DNA of 6,814 bases from Acidobacteriota bacterium. Lineage in GTDB: Bacteria > Acidobacteriota > Terriglobia > Terriglobales > Acidobacteriaceae. The notes beneath the pieces were generated by a model. It was given only the letters and a program-made list of their open reading frames with translations, was not told the DNA's origin and did not search any database. Every line of letters starts with the position of its first letter. Position 1 is the first letter of the stretch. This document shows positions 6,371 through 6,814 of this stretch, piece after piece. The stretch is taken from NCBI GenBank assembly GCA_021793595.1, contig JAJYSL010000232.1, positions 1 to 6,814 on the forward strand, given 5' to 3'. The position numbers and the translations under genes were made by a program.

Positions 6371-6814
6371 ATGATGCGCCGCGTCTACATGGACGCTAAC
6401 GCGACCACTCCGTTGCTGCCGGAAGTTTTTGAGGCGATGCGACCTTACCTGCTGGAACGTTTCGGCAACGCGAGCTCGGTTCACTTCTACGGGCAACAGG
6501 CGCGCGGAGCGGTGGAACAGGCGCGGGTCCGCGTCGCTGCACTGCTGCATTGCCGTCCGGCGGAGATCGTGTTTACCAGCGGCGGGACGGAGAGCGACAA
6601 TCTGGCCCTATTCGGTGCGACGAAACATGGAGATCACATTATCACCACCAGCATTGAGCACCACGCAGTGCTGCACGCGGCAGAGCAGTTGGCGAAGTGC
6701 GGTCGGGAAGTAACTTTTCTTCCGGTCGATGGAAATGGAGTTGTCGATCCCGGCGATGTGCGGCGCGCGCTTCGCCCGAATACGCGATTGATTAGCGTGA
6801 TGATGGCGAATAAT
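6371..6814 (+). CDS. NifS/IscS-family cysteine desulfurase, N-terminal part (3' end outside window)
   Basis: Fold type I PLP enzyme that takes sulfur from L-cysteine, giving alanine and an enzyme persulfide for Fe-S clusters, thiolated tRNA or cofactors. The frame is open for 148 codons to the last base; a full protein is usually 380-400 residues. Motifs are VYMDANATTPLLPEV (5-19), FGNASSVHFYG (31-41), FTSGGTESDNLAL (68-80, cofactor phosphate-binding region), SIEHHAVL (94-101), whose His97 aligns with the PLP-stacking His104 of IscS, and VMMANN (143-148), the start of the usual V-N-N-E segment. The PLP lysine and the catalytic Cys loop lie outside the window, so IscS, NifS and SufS-like roles cannot be separated, though the sequence style is IscS/NifS rather than SufS. 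ATG 6371 is chosen because GGGGGA ends seven bases ahead; in-frame ATGs at 6350, 6356 and 6374 are alternatives. It starts 45 bases after the symporter gene. Confidence 0.92.
   Translation, partial: MMRRVYMDANATTPLLPEVFEAMRPYLLERFGNASSVHFYGQQARGAVEQARVRVAALLHCRPAEIVFTSGGTESDNLALFGATKHGDHIITTSIEHHAVLHAAEQLAKCGREVTFLPVDGNGVVDPGDVRRALRPNTRLISVMMANN

Noticed and set aside
5987..6550. Minus-strand open frame of 187 codons
   Set aside because: It runs antisense across the end of the symporter gene, the gap and the start of the cysteine desulfurase, all supported by family motifs; its composition is not protein-like.
6429..6713. Plus-strand open frame of 94 codons near the right edge
   Set aside because: It is an out-of-frame shadow of the cysteine desulfurase, whose true frame stays open to the last base.

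Overview
The window looks like an ordinary stretch of chromosome from a free-living Gram-negative-type bacterium with moderately high GC. No phage, IS, CRISPR, tRNA or rRNA sequence is visible. The mix of housekeeping genes, the weak or missing Shine-Dalgarno sequences, and the flavour of the NDH-2 and thioredoxin reductase proteins remind me of soil Acidobacteriota (Acidobacteriaceae-like). That assignment is an inference from protein style, not something proven here.

Layout. At the left edge is the C-terminal half of a branched-chain aminotransferase (ilvE, 1-477). A UPF0303/HbpS-like small protein follows at 518-1021 behind a strong ribosome binding site. A 140-base convergent gap separates it from a type II NADH dehydrogenase (ndh) on the minus strand, whose best start is 2535. 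A 280-base divergent intergenic region (2536-2815) then holds clustered palindromes.

A plus-strand group comes next: thioredoxin reductase (trxB, 2816-3751), the PLP homeostasis protein YggS/PLPBP (3761-4480) and a DUF167/YggU protein (4477-4818). They are spaced by 9 bases and then overlap by 4, so they very likely form one operon. After a 73-base gap with a possible promoter and nested palindromes comes a sodium:solute symporter (4892-6325). The window closes inside the N-terminal part of a NifS/IscS-type cysteine desulfurase (6371 onward), an open frame that runs off the right edge.

How the genes relate. ndh and trxB are both pyridine-nucleotide-dependent flavoproteins transcribed away from each other, so a shared control region is possible. 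Three of the eight genes concern pyridoxal phosphate: two PLP enzymes at the edges and the PLP-binding YggS between them. All eight genes fall in known families. I do not see an undescribed system. The points most worth a second look are the palindrome clusters in the two regulatory gaps and the unusual Cys in the FAD-binding loop of TrxB.
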